Assembly: GCA_034408745.1 (NCBI GenBank)
Contig: JAWXCM010000426.1
Location: 1-23,599 of the forward strand
DNA length: 23,599 nt
Direction: 5' to 3'
From: JAWXCM01 sp034408745
Lineage (GTDB): Bacteria > Acidobacteriota > Terriglobia > Bryobacterales > Bryobacteraceae
Part shown: in pieces, positions 5,799 through 12,691 of the stretch
Layout of the letters: every line of letters begins with the position of its first letter
How positions within the stretch are numbered: position 1 is the stretch's first letter
Notes under the pieces: model-generated
Told to the model about the DNA's origin: nothing
The model's database searches: none
What the model saw: the letters and a program-made list of their open reading frames with translations, nothing else
Program-made: the position numbers and the translations under genes

Positions 5799-6655
5799 CT
5801 ACAACTCCACAACTGCGCCGCCGCTGAGGCTTCCATCATCCGCGACGACGTAAGGGAAATAGTGAGCGACCTCCTGCGTGAGGACCAGCACCGTCGGGTT
5901 CGGAATGACCAGGGACCACTGAGGCAGGTTGACTTTGCAACCTATGAAGAACTGCATGTTGACGGTGATGCTTTCCGGGATCGCGACGGCGGTAAGAACG
6001 TGACCAGGAGGGCCGTTCGCGGCCGGTGTCTCGTCGAGACGATGGAGAAACCGGTCAGGCTCTCCGGTCCCGTATCGGATGAATTCTCGTAACGGGCGAA
6101 ACTCCGGTTCGTTTCCGACAATGGTCGGAATGTGCGTTAGGACGTAGTGAAAGCCGATTTTCGCTAATGCTCGAAAGTACGCGCTGCTGACTTCGCCCCT
6201 AAACGTCTGGGGACCGGGAACCGGGCCCGGTTCCCCTTTCGTGAGTTCGACCGTCCTTCCCCAATCGGACAACATAGCCTTGATTCTGTTCTCGTCTCCC
6301 GTGTCCCGTGCTGATTGCCGGCCGGAATCGGCACAAGACCGAGTTGCTCGCCTCCTTCGTCCAGAATCACGAACTGCGACAGAGGCTTGACGCTGCGTGG
6401 TACCGTATCCGGCTGCCAGAGAAGGACGTAGCCCGACTCGGGATCACGTGCGTGAAACTCGAGATGTTTTCCGCCGATCTTCCGCGGCTCGAAGGAACTC
6501 CGACGCTCGCGTGACTTTCTCCCGCCACGCTTCACCCAATTTGTGCTTCTCAAGACCGCCTCGGGGCTCTGCCGCGCGAACTCCTGTTCGACTTTGCCGA
6601 TCTCTCCGTTGCACCGCTGGCAGATCCGGTCACGAAGGGGCTCGTAGCTCAGAAA
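5799..6655 (-). pseudogene. HNH-like nuclease / zinc-ribbon protein gene, 5'-truncated and frameshifted
   Basis: Two frames join at about 6300. The upstream part begins F-L-S-Y-E-P-L-R-D-R-I-C-Q-R-C-N-G-E-I-G, then E-F-A-R-Q-S-P-E-A-V-L-R-S, then G-K-H-L-E-F-H-A-R-D. The downstream part continues D-E-N-R-I-K-A-M-L-S-D-W and A-L-A-K-I-G-F-H-Y-V-L-T-H to a TAG at 5799. The C-x-x-C-N-x-E-I-G unit resembles the second half of an HNH/zinc-ribbon motif. The expected preceding C-x-x-C...E-H part is lost, since the frame closes at about 6655 with no start. About 285 residues remain. Function is not assignable with confidence; it is a remnant. Confidence 0.5.
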
Positions 6656-6686
6656 ACCGCCTAACGATCCCAGGCATGGCCACGAT

Positions 6687-6853
6687 TCACATCAGCGCAA
6701 CGAATTCGTCCACTGACATCCCAGCAGCCCGGATCAACGCGCGCAGCGTTCCCGGAGCTACTTCGCGATGTTGGGGCACGGATAAGCTCGCCGCGTGTCC
6801 CGGCTTGAAACTCGCACGGCCCGCTCCCCCGAGACGGAGGGCAAAGCTGCCAT
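6687..6853 (-). pseudogene. hicA: HicA-like toxin with internal out-of-frame deletion
   Basis: ATG (6853-6851) directly abuts the hicB stop and encodes M-A-A-L-P-S-V-S-G-E-R-A-V-R-V, typical of HicA N-termini. After about 6808 the family sequence continues in another frame: K-P-G-H-A-A-S-L-S-V-P-Q-H-R-E-V, then APGTLRALIRAAGMSVDEF and a TGA at 6687-6689. HicA proteins are small double-stranded-RNA-binding-fold mRNA interferases of about 60-80 residues whose catalytic His sits in a G-S-H motif between these two halves. Here roughly 19-20 residues including that His are missing and the frame is broken. Total length 167 nt. The toxin should be dead while the antitoxin remains. Confidence 0.7.
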
Positions 6854-7054
6854 CTACGCAGGAACCTCAACTTCTCGGACTTCAATTGTCAGAGGCATGC
6901 CATGAGCCGCGCGTGTTTCGAGACACCCAACGATGGCCTCGCGGATATTATCCAGGGCCTCGGCCTCCGTGCGTCCCTGGGAGATGCAGCCAGGAATGGA
7001 AGGGCACTCCGCAACAAGCATGCCGGTCTCGTCGAGCTCCAGCGTCACGAGCAC
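6854..7054 (-). CDS. hicB: HicB-family antitoxin
   Basis: 66 residues from GTG at 7054: L-V-T-L-E-L-D-E-T-G-M-L-V-A-E-C-P, I-P-G-C-I-S-Q-G, E-A-L-D-N-I-R-E-A-I. This is the HicB partial RNase-H-like fold (beta strand, 'E-C-P-x-I-P-G-C-x-S-Q-G', helix with A-x-x-N-I-x-E-A-I). It would sequester HicA and repress its own promoter. The upstream ATG (7059-7057) is out of frame: ATG AAG TGC TCG TGA. One inserted G (M-K-V-L-V-T) would restore the usual HicB start, so a 1-base deletion at codon 3 is likely, leaving GTG as a possible substitute start. TAGAAT lies exactly 6 nt before that ATG, suggesting leaderless transcription. Confidence 0.8.
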   Translation of the reverse strand: MLVTLELDETGMLVAECPSIPGCISQGRTEAEALDNIREAIVGCLETRAAHGMPLTIEVREVEVPA

Positions 7055-7065
7055 TTCATCCCTGG

Positions 7066-7071
7066 ATTCTA
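7066..7071 (-). promoter_or_regulatory. Putative -10 box of hicBA
   Basis: The minus strand reads TAGAAT, followed by 6 nt and then the ancestral ATG (7059-7057). At this spacing the transcript would begin on or next to the start codon. Confidence 0.4.
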
Positions 7072-7155
7072 CTGCACCTTGCTCCCGACGATGGAGTCCC
7101 ACACATCGGCGGCGCGCCGGTCGTTCGGCTGGCAGCGCGTTTGTCGTCCGCGACT

Positions 7156-7293
7156 GCGCTGTGATCGCGCTGTGACGTCGGCGTTTCGTGGCGGTGTTTC
7201 GGAGCATCCGGAATACCAGCCGTACTGAAAAAAACAACCACTTAGACTCAACTGGACTGGGCTGGACTGCCAGCCCTCGGGTTCGATTCTCGT
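7156..7293 (+). repeat. Right-arm direct repeat, copy 2 (end of island B), with att3
   Basis: Second copy of the 138-bp arm at 5637-5774. It has the same tandem GCGCTGTGA motifs (7156-7164, 7167-7175) and a stronger hairpin, GGGCTGGACTGCCAGCCC. It ends in the core CGGGTTCGATTCTCGT (7278-7293), identical to the left core. From 7294 ADOP coding resumes (AAT TTG CTG ACG: N-L-L-T). This is the right junction of the whole insertion. Confidence 0.85.
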
Positions 7294-8376
7294 AATTTGC
7301 TGACGATGACCATTTCGCTGGCTGGCCGTCCGGACTATACCGGAGAGCGTCGCGACGCGTTCTACGCGCAGATTCAGGAGGCGGTGCGCACGATTCCGGC
7401 TGTCGTGTCGGCGGGCATGGTGAACCATCTGCCTGTGGGCGGCGACACGTGGGGGACTCGCGTGGCTGCGGAAGGCGCCGCGCTGGCGAGGCCCGGGGAA
7501 GAGTTCGGGGCTGTGATTCGGGTCAGCATGCCGGGCTACTTTCAGGCGATGAACATCCCGCTGGTTCGTGGGCGCGACTTCAACTCAGGCGACCGTCCCG
7601 ACGGAACCAAAGTGGTCATCGTAAATGAAAAGCTGGCCCGGCACATGTGGCCAGGTCAGGATCCTGTTGGCAAGCGGCTGACGCTGGATAATCCGGGAAG
7701 CAAACCCGACTGGATGACCGTGGCGGGCGTCATTCGCGACGTCCGGCAGAACGATCTGGTGGTGGATGCCGCGCCGGAACTGTACGTGCCGTACCTGCAG
7801 TCCGACGGTTCGCGCAACACGGCGTCGCCCGCTCGAGCCTACATGACGCTGGTGGCGCGGACCTCGGCGCCACCGATGCAACTGGCCGGTGCGGTGCGAG
7901 GTGCGGTGGCGGCCATCGACAAGGACGTGGCTGTGGCGCAGGTGCGGTCGGCCGACCGGATACTGGACGCCATGCTCTGGCAGGCTCGGATGACGACCGC
8001 GGTCACGGGTGTGTTCGCCGTGTTCGCCCTGCTGTTGGCTTCGTTTGGTATCTACGGCGTGATGACTTTCGTTGCGGGCAGCCGCTCCCGCGAGATCGGG
8101 ATACGTGTGGCCCTCGGTGCAGACCGAGTCAGCGTGGTGGCCCTGTTTTTGCGACACGGGCTGGCCCTTGTCGGCAGCGGGATCGCGATCGGTCTGGTGG
8201 TGTCGGTAGTGGCGCTGCGCGCGCTGTCAACCGTGGTTTACGGCGTAAGCGCGACGGACTCGTTGTCCCTGGCGGCGGCTCCCGCGGTGTTGCTGGGCGT
8301 CGGCATGGCGGCGGTTTTGCTGCCCGCACTGCGAGCCTCCGCCGCCGATCCGGCGAGTTCCCTCAGGGCGACTTAA
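7294..8376 (+). pseudogene. ADOP-type FtsX/MacB permease, 3' fragment
   Basis: About 360 residues continuing in frame from D-H-G-F-D-S-R at 3452: N-L-L-T-M-T-I-S-L-A-G-R-P-D-Y. It holds the second MacB periplasmic core (M-P-G-Y-F-Q-A-M-N-I-P-L-V-R-G-R-D-F, V-N-E-K-L-A-R-H-M-W-P) and the last FtsX domain, with hydrophobic segments around V-F-A-V-F-A-L-L-L-A-S-F-G-I-Y-G-V and the terminal V-L-L-G-V-G-M-A-A-V-L-L-P-A-L. It has the S-R-E-I-G-I-R-V-A-L-G-A loop and ends D-P-A-S-S-L-R-A-T, the normal ADOP C-terminus. A TTG at 7297 or a later ATG could start a truncated protein, but no ribosome site is evident, so it is treated as the second half of a disrupted gene. Confidence 0.85.
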
Positions 8377-8388
8377 CGCTCCGGCTGC

Positions 8389-8394
8389 TATGCT
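8389..8394 (+). promoter_or_regulatory. Putative -10 box of the AI-2E-family gene
   Basis: TATGCT lies exactly 6 nt before the GTG start at 8401, in the 24-nt gap after the ADOP stop. There is no Shine-Dalgarno before the GTG, so a leaderless transcript is likely. Confidence 0.4.
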
Positions 8395-8400
8395 GGCGGG

Positions 8401-9480
8401 GTGCTCGGACTGGATGCAAGGGCGGCTAAAATCACGTGGACCGTGTTTCTGATCAGCTTTCTGCTGGCGACGGCCTGGCAGGTACGCAGCGCGATTTTAG
8501 TCTTTGTGCTGGCCCTGTTCATCGCGTATATGCTGCATCCGTCCGTTCACGCCGTGCACCGGCGCATGCGCGGGCGGCTGTCGTGGACCGGGTCGGTTGC
8601 CATCACGTTTACTGTGCTGGCAGGGCTGTCGATCGTGCTGATGGTGTGGCTCGGCGGCCAGATATACGACCAGGCACAGTCGCTGGTGCAGCAGTTTCCG
8701 GAACTGGTGCGCAAGGGCAGCAACCTCGACTCGCAGCCTGTTCCACCCTGGCTGGAGCCGTATAGAGAACGGATCATCGCGTTCCTGCGGGAGCAGGCGA
8801 ACTCCGGATCGGAACGAATCATTCCCCTGTTGCAGCACGCGCTCGGCGGGGTGGCGGGATTCGTCAGCGGCTTTGTTTATCTGCTGATCCTGCCGATCCT
8901 CGCGTTCCTGTTTTTGAAGGATGGCACGGAGATCCGCGACTACGCACTGGGCTGGTTGCCGGACGGGAATCGAGGGTTCGCATCGCTCCTGCTGGAAGAC
9001 GTGCACAAGCTGCTGGCCCAGTACATTCGAGCGCTCGCCTGGCTGTCGGTGGCCTCTGGCGTGGCGTATGCCATCTTTCTGGAATCCATCGGCATGCCCT
9101 ACGCTCTCCTGCTGGCCATGGCAGCCGCTGTGCTCGAGTTTATTCCCTACGCCGGACCCGCCATGGCTACGGCGATCATCTTCGTGGTGGCGCTGTTCTC
9201 CGGCTTCGCGCACCTGTGGTGGATCGTCATCTTCTACGTGGTTTACCGGCTGGTGCAGGACTACCTGATCCTGCCGCACCTGATGTCACGTGGCGTCGAG
9301 CTCCACCCGCTGGCTGTGCTGTTCGGAGCGTTCGCGGGCGAGGCTCTGGGCGGACTCTGGGGCGTGTTTCTTTCGGTACCTGTGCTGGCCGCGCTGCGGA
9401 TTCTGGCCGTGCACCTGGTCAAGAGCCGGACTGTGCAAGATGAGCTCGCAGCGTCGGACCAACCTCCCGCTGCGACGTGA
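8401..9480 (+). CDS. AI-2E family transporter (PerM/UPF0118)
   Basis: 359 residues from GTG. Hydrophobic segments near the N-terminus (ITWTVFLISFLLATAW; ILVFVLALFIAYML), in the middle (FVSGFVYLLILPILAFLFL) and in the C-terminal half (paired helices around residues 215-275 and 305-340) match the eight-helix AI-2E exporter fold. The hallmark is Q-D-Y-L-I-L-P-H-L-M-S-R-G-V-E-L-H-P-L-A-V-L-F-G, followed by G-G-L-W-G-V-F-L-S-V-P-V. Members export autoinducer-2 or act as ion/solute antiporters. The substrate cannot be told from sequence. The GTG start sits in the window expected for a leaderless message. Its last 62 nt overlap the convergent HAD gene. Confidence 0.9.
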   Translation: MLGLDARAAKITWTVFLISFLLATAWQVRSAILVFVLALFIAYMLHPSVHAVHRRMRGRLSWTGSVAITFTVLAGLSIVLMVWLGGQIYDQAQSLVQQFPELVRKGSNLDSQPVPPWLEPYRERIIAFLREQANSGSERIIPLLQHALGGVAGFVSGFVYLLILPILAFLFLKDGTEIRDYALGWLPDGNRGFASLLLEDVHKLLAQYIRALAWLSVASGVAYAIFLESIGMPYALLLAMAAAVLEFIPYAGPAMATAIIFVVALFSGFAHLWWIVIFYVVYRLVQDYLILPHLMSRGVELHPLAVLFGAFAGEALGGLWGVFLSVPVLAALRILAVHLVKSRTVQDELAASDQPPAAT

Positions 9481-10045
9481 TCTGCAGCACGTCGAGCCCT
9501 GCCGCTTTTCCCGACGCCACGCCCGCCGCGGAATCCTCAATCACCAGGGCGTTGCTGGTTCCAATACGGCGGCAGGCCAGCAGATACGGATCGGGAGCCG
9601 GCTTGAGGTTGGTCACATCCGACCCGTAGACCGCGGTTTGAATCAAAGGCAATATGCCGGCTGATTCCAGAATCGGCTCTACTTCCACCCGGCCCGACGA
9701 CGTGACAACGGCGAGCAGGTAGTCGTTGCGCAGTTCCTTCAGCAGGTCGATTACATCGTCATCGACAGATCCGGAAAGCAGCATGCGCTCGCGAAAGAGC
9801 TGTTTCTTGCGAGGGTAGAGATCCCAGAGGTCGGCGAACGGCACGGGTGGATGGCGCTGCGCTACCAGCCATTCCACCGTGCCACGCTCATGAACACCGA
9901 CGCAGTTGGGCGCAAAATCTTCCCATGCGACGGTATATCCAAAATTTTCCGACAGCAGCTGATTCCAGCAACTCATGTGGACCGGTTCGCTGTCCACCAG
10001 AACACCGTCGAAATCGAAAAGAATTGCCTCGTATTTAAGGGTCAA
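9419..10045 (-). CDS. HAD-superfamily phosphatase (phosphoglycolate phosphatase / beta-phosphoglucomutase-like)
   Basis: 208 residues. All HAD motifs are present: motif I D11-F-D13-G-V-L-V-D-S, motif II V-V-T-S-S-G at 113-118, Lys148 in N-L-K-P-A-P-D-P-Y, and motif IV V-I-E170-D171-S-A-A-G. The helical cap between residues 15 and 90 identifies subfamily IA. Members dephosphorylate small metabolites (sugar phosphates, phosphoglycolate); the substrate is not predictable. Translation appears to start at TTG, 3 nt after the stop of the upstream M48 gene, with TAAGGA overlapping that stop, so coupling to the protease gene is likely. Tail-to-tail overlap with the AI-2E gene covers 62 nt. Confidence 0.85.
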   Translation of the reverse strand: MTLKYEAILFDFDGVLVDSEPVHMSCWNQLLSENFGYTVAWEDFAPNCVGVHERGTVEWLVAQRHPPVPFADLWDLYPRKKQLFRERMLLSGSVDDDVIDLLKELRNDYLLAVVTSSGRVEVEPILESAGILPLIQTAVYGSDVTNLKPAPDPYLLACRRIGTSNALVIEDSAAGVASGKAAGLDVLQITSQREVGPTLRAHLAQSGS

Positions 10046-10048
10046 TCC

Positions 10049-11398
10049 TTAGAATCGCACGCTCTGCAGCATCTGCCCGAACACACTCTGCAACTGCGAG
10101 TAGTCCTTCTCGGGTGCGATGAAAATAAGGTAAAGCAGGCCCTGTGGCCGGTTGACCGTCACCAGCATGTCGATCTCGCGTCCGCCCAGCGGCGACTGGT
10201 TGACCAGCGTCGTGACAATGCCAGTCTGTCCGGCTACACGCGTTGATTTCTGATTGCCCTGGACCTGCAGGCCGGGGTTGTTTTGGCGTAGATTGCCGAT
10301 CAGAACACTGGTCTGCTGGCGCAGATCGGCACGAGAGTTTTCCAGCGGCGGCGCGAAGCTCACCATCACTCCGTACGCCACAGCGACATTACCTGAACGG
10401 TCCTGAACGAGGCCGGATCGGGGTGCGATAGTGACCGCCGCTCCACCCTGATCGCCGAACGCTTCCCAGTTGCCGGGATGTTGAATAGCGAATGCGCTGT
10501 TGCGGTACTCGCGCGACTGGCCGCTGGGCCGCGGATCGCCCTGCGCGACCTGGCCATTATTGGCAGCGCGCGCTTTTGTCGGAGCGGGCAGTCCGCTCAC
10601 ACGAGCCTGAGCCTGAGCCAGTCCGCCGCTTCCGTTCTCGGTGTAGTTTCGTTGCGGCAGAGCCCGCACCTGCTCCTCGACATACTTGCTGCGATTGCCG
10701 GGATCTGGGTGGTCAGAGAAGAAGGACGAACCGCGCGACCCGCTCTGTGCCGCAAGTTTCTCAAAGAAGCGCGCCATCTCGATCGGGTTATAGCCTGCGT
10801 CGGCCATCATCAGGGCGCCCATCAGATCGGCCTGCTTCTCCGCATCGCGCGAGTATCGCAGCAGCACGGACTGCGCGCCCAGCCCGATACCCACCTGTGC
10901 AAGCTGTCCCAGCAGCGAGCCGTTGCCGATCACCGCGCCTGCCAGCATCGCAGGCAACTGGATCAGGTTGGCCTTCGAGGCCTGGTTGGTTCCATGGCGA
11001 AGCGCTACGTGGGCGATTTCGTGCGCAATTACGCCCGCCAGTTGCGCTTCATTCTCAGCGGCCTTGATCAGACCGGTATGGACGAACGTGGGGCCGCCAG
11101 GCAGCGCGAAGGCGTTGATCGACGGGTCGTTGATTACCTTAAAGCTGTACGGGAACTCCCCGGCATATTTCGACCGTGCGAGCTTCCTTCCGATATCTTC
11201 GACGTAGCTCTGCAGTTGCTGGTCGCGCAGTACGGGCATCTGCTGTTCCACCTGCGCCGCGGCTTCCCGCCCCAGTTGAACATCCTGCTCTTTGGAGAAC
11301 AGGTTCCACCCCGGTTTGTACTCCTTGACCGGCGCAGCCGTTGCACCCACCGCCGCAAAGGCAAGAAAAAAAGACAGTTGACGTAAACTTCTGAACAC
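10049..11398 (-). CDS. Exported M48-family zinc metalloprotease (BepA/LoiP-like) with a C-terminal PsbP-like module
   Basis: 449 residues from GTG (GAGGAG ribosome site). Signal peptide at 1-22 (LSFFLAFAAVGATAA). M48 core: N-A-F-A-L-P-G-G at 95-102, zinc motif H126-E-I-A-H130, third ligand in S-R-D-A-E187-K-Q-A-D, and the conserved S-D-H-P-D-P-G-N-R patch. Periplasmic M48 enzymes such as BepA degrade or assist misfolded outer-membrane proteins. BepA has a C-terminal TPR domain, which is absent here. Instead, after an Ala/Gly/Gln-rich linker, residues ~300-449 start Y-R-N-S-A-F-A-I-Q-H-P-G-N-W-E-A-F, a pattern seen in PsbP/DcrB-like folds. First gene of a two-gene unit with the HAD phosphatase; divergent from ilvE. 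Confidence 0.85.
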   Translation of the reverse strand: MFRSLRQLSFFLAFAAVGATAAPVKEYKPGWNLFSKEQDVQLGREAAAQVEQQMPVLRDQQLQSYVEDIGRKLARSKYAGEFPYSFKVINDPSINAFALPGGPTFVHTGLIKAAENEAQLAGVIAHEIAHVALRHGTNQASKANLIQLPAMLAGAVIGNGSLLGQLAQVGIGLGAQSVLLRYSRDAEKQADLMGALMMADAGYNPIEMARFFEKLAAQSGSRGSSFFSDHPDPGNRSKYVEEQVRALPQRNYTENGSGGLAQAQARVSGLPAPTKARAANNGQVAQGDPRPSGQSREYRNSAFAIQHPGNWEAFGDQGGAAVTIAPRSGLVQDRSGNVAVAYGVMVSFAPPLENSRADLRQQTSVLIGNLRQNNPGLQVQGNQKSTRVAGQTGIVTTLVNQSPLGGREIDMLVTVNRPQGLLYLIFIAPEKDYSQLQSVFGQMLQSVRF

Positions 11399-11463
11399 GG
11401 TTTGTGCTCCTCGCTGAGGAAGATGCCACCACCGGCTAAAGCGTTACAAATACTGAGTTAAAC

Positions 11464-11469
11464 TATACT
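11464..11469 (+). promoter_or_regulatory. Putative -10 box upstream of ilvE
   Basis: TATACT in an A+T-rich stretch of the M48/ilvE divergent intergenic region (11399-11511). TTACAA (11444-11449) is a possible -35 at a short 14-nt spacing. Confidence 0.4.
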
Positions 11470-11478
11470 AATACACCA

Positions 11479-11496
11479 GCGGGCCCCTCAGCCCGC
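11479..11496 (+). other. Hairpin in the ilvE 5' leader
   Basis: GCGGGC (11479-11484) and GCCCGC (11491-11496) form a 6-bp GC stem with a 6-nt loop, followed by AAAA, about 15 nt before the ilvE ATG. No T-run follows in the sense strand. It could affect ribosome access; no leader peptide or riboswitch was recognised. Confidence 0.5.
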
Positions 11497-11511
11497 AAAA
11501 GAGTACTGCTT

Positions 11512-12456
11512 ATGACACCCACTGAAAAGATCTGGCACAATGGCCAACTGATTAACTGGCAAGATGCGAAGATTCACGTACTTAGCCATGTAGTCAGCTA
11601 CGGCAGCAGCGTCTTTGAAGGCCTGCGCTGTTACAAAACCAATCATGGCCCGGCTGTGTTTCGCCTTCGGGAACACATGCGGCGCATGATCGACTCGGCG
11701 AAGATTTATCGCATGGACATTCCGTTCTCGCTTGACCAGCTTTGCGACGCCGTCGTAGAAACGGTGGCGGCCAGCGGGCTTGAGTCCTGCTATGTCCGTC
11801 CGATCGCGCTTCGGGGCTACGGTGTCATTGGTGTACTTGGGGTCAACAACGCGACCGAGACCTACATTGCCTGCTGGGAATGGGGCAAGTATCTGGGCGA
11901 CGAGGGTCTGGCGAAGGGCGTCGACGTGTGCATTTCCAGCTGGAATCGCATGGCTCCCAATACGCTGCCGGCGCTGGCCAAGGCCGGCGGCAACTATCTG
12001 AACTCGCAACTGATTCGGATGGAAGCCGATGTCAATGGTTATGCCGAGGGCATTGCGCTCGACACGCAGGGCTTTATCAGCGAAGGCTCGGGCGAGAACA
12101 TGTTCGTAATTCGCGACGGCAAGATTCACACGCCACCGCTCGGCGCGTCGGTTCTCCCAGGCATTACGCGAGACAGCATCCTGCAGATTGCCCGGGATCT
12201 CGACATCCCCGTGGTGGAGACCATCATCCCGCGCGAAATGCTGTACATCGCCGATGAAGTGTTCTTCACGGGAACGGCTGCCGAGGTGACTCCGATCCGT
12301 TCCGTGGATCGGATCCAGGTCGGCGAAGGCCGCCGAGGTCCGATCACGGAGCGGCTACAACGAGAGTTTTTCGGGATCGTGAATGGGGTGCTTCCGGACC
12401 GGTATGGCTGGCTCACGCCGGTAGAAACTCGGAAGCCCGTGGAGGCCGTTCAGTAG
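11512..12456 (+). CDS. ilvE: Branched-chain amino acid aminotransferase
   Basis: 314 residues, full length for class IV aminotransferases. It transfers the amino group between glutamate and the keto acids of Leu, Ile and Val, using PLP. Recognised by S-S-V-F-E-G-L-R-C-Y near residue 32, the catalytic Lys157 in A-L-A-K157-A-G-G-N-Y-L-N-S, F-I-S-E191-G-S-G-E-N-M-F (phosphate/pyridine ring region), P-G-I-T-R-D-S-I, and F-F-T-G-T-A-A-E-V-T-P-I. Cytoplasmic. No other ilv/leu gene is adjacent. The ATG has only a weak ribosome site. It looks intact and conserved. Confidence 0.95.
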   Translation: MTPTEKIWHNGQLINWQDAKIHVLSHVVSYGSSVFEGLRCYKTNHGPAVFRLREHMRRMIDSAKIYRMDIPFSLDQLCDAVVETVAASGLESCYVRPIALRGYGVIGVLGVNNATETYIACWEWGKYLGDEGLAKGVDVCISSWNRMAPNTLPALAKAGGNYLNSQLIRMEADVNGYAEGIALDTQGFISEGSGENMFVIRDGKIHTPPLGASVLPGITRDSILQIARDLDIPVVETIIPREMLYIADEVFFTGTAAEVTPIRSVDRIQVGEGRRGPITERLQREFFGIVNGVLPDRYGWLTPVETRKPVEAVQ

Positions 12457-12486
12457 TTGAACAGAACCTGTGGGGCGCGCCATCGG

Positions 12487-12621
12487 TTACCTCCCCCGAG
12501 ATCGTTCCGCCAGCGCGCCTTTCAGGATCTTCATCGTTTGTACCAGTGCAACGCTTCCGGGTCCAGTGGAAACCAGGCGAAACCCACGCCTTTTCCGCAG
12601 CTTTATCTGTCGAGTTTTCAT
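12487..12621 (-). CDS. Possible small basic protein (44 aa), antisense in the ilvE-nagA gap
   Basis: ATG at 12621 to TAA at 12487-12489. The product begins M-K-T-R-Q-I-K-L-R-K-R-R-G-F-R-L-V-S and continues T-G-P-G-S-V-A-L-V-Q-T-M-K-I-L-K-G-A-L-A. It is strongly basic with a plausible amphipathic second half. AGGA lies about 5 nt before the ATG as a ribosome site. The frame fills most of the 235-nt gap between ilvE and nagA, which otherwise holds nothing recognisable. No known family was recognised. A chance frame remains possible, because the codon use includes some AGG, ATA and CGA. Confidence 0.4.
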   Translation of the reverse strand: MKTRQIKLRKRRGFRLVSTGPGSVALVQTMKILKGALAERSRGR

Positions 12622-12691
12622 CGTCCTGCAGAGCATGGCCTGTCAGTATCCTGTGAATAAAACGGCAGCTCCGAAAAATGTTTGAGTCCAA

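Larger units (their letters stand above)
5775..7293 (+). mobile_element. Mini-island B, in tandem with island A
   Basis: A 1,519-bp segment between att2 and att3. It starts with the same tRNA 3' end (TAGCGCTACCAA) and ends with the same right arm as island A, but the cargo differs: a broken HNH-like gene and a hicBA pair. Sharing both termini while differing inside is what tandem site-specific accretion at one attachment site produces. It has no integrase gene, so it would need one supplied in trans. Confidence 0.75.

Noticed and set aside
12474..12519. Possible terminator after ilvE (GGCGCGC with GCGCGCC)
   Set aside because: The loop would be over 30 nt and only a short T-run follows; GGCGCGCC at 12474-12481 is itself a palindrome. 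Too weak to call.
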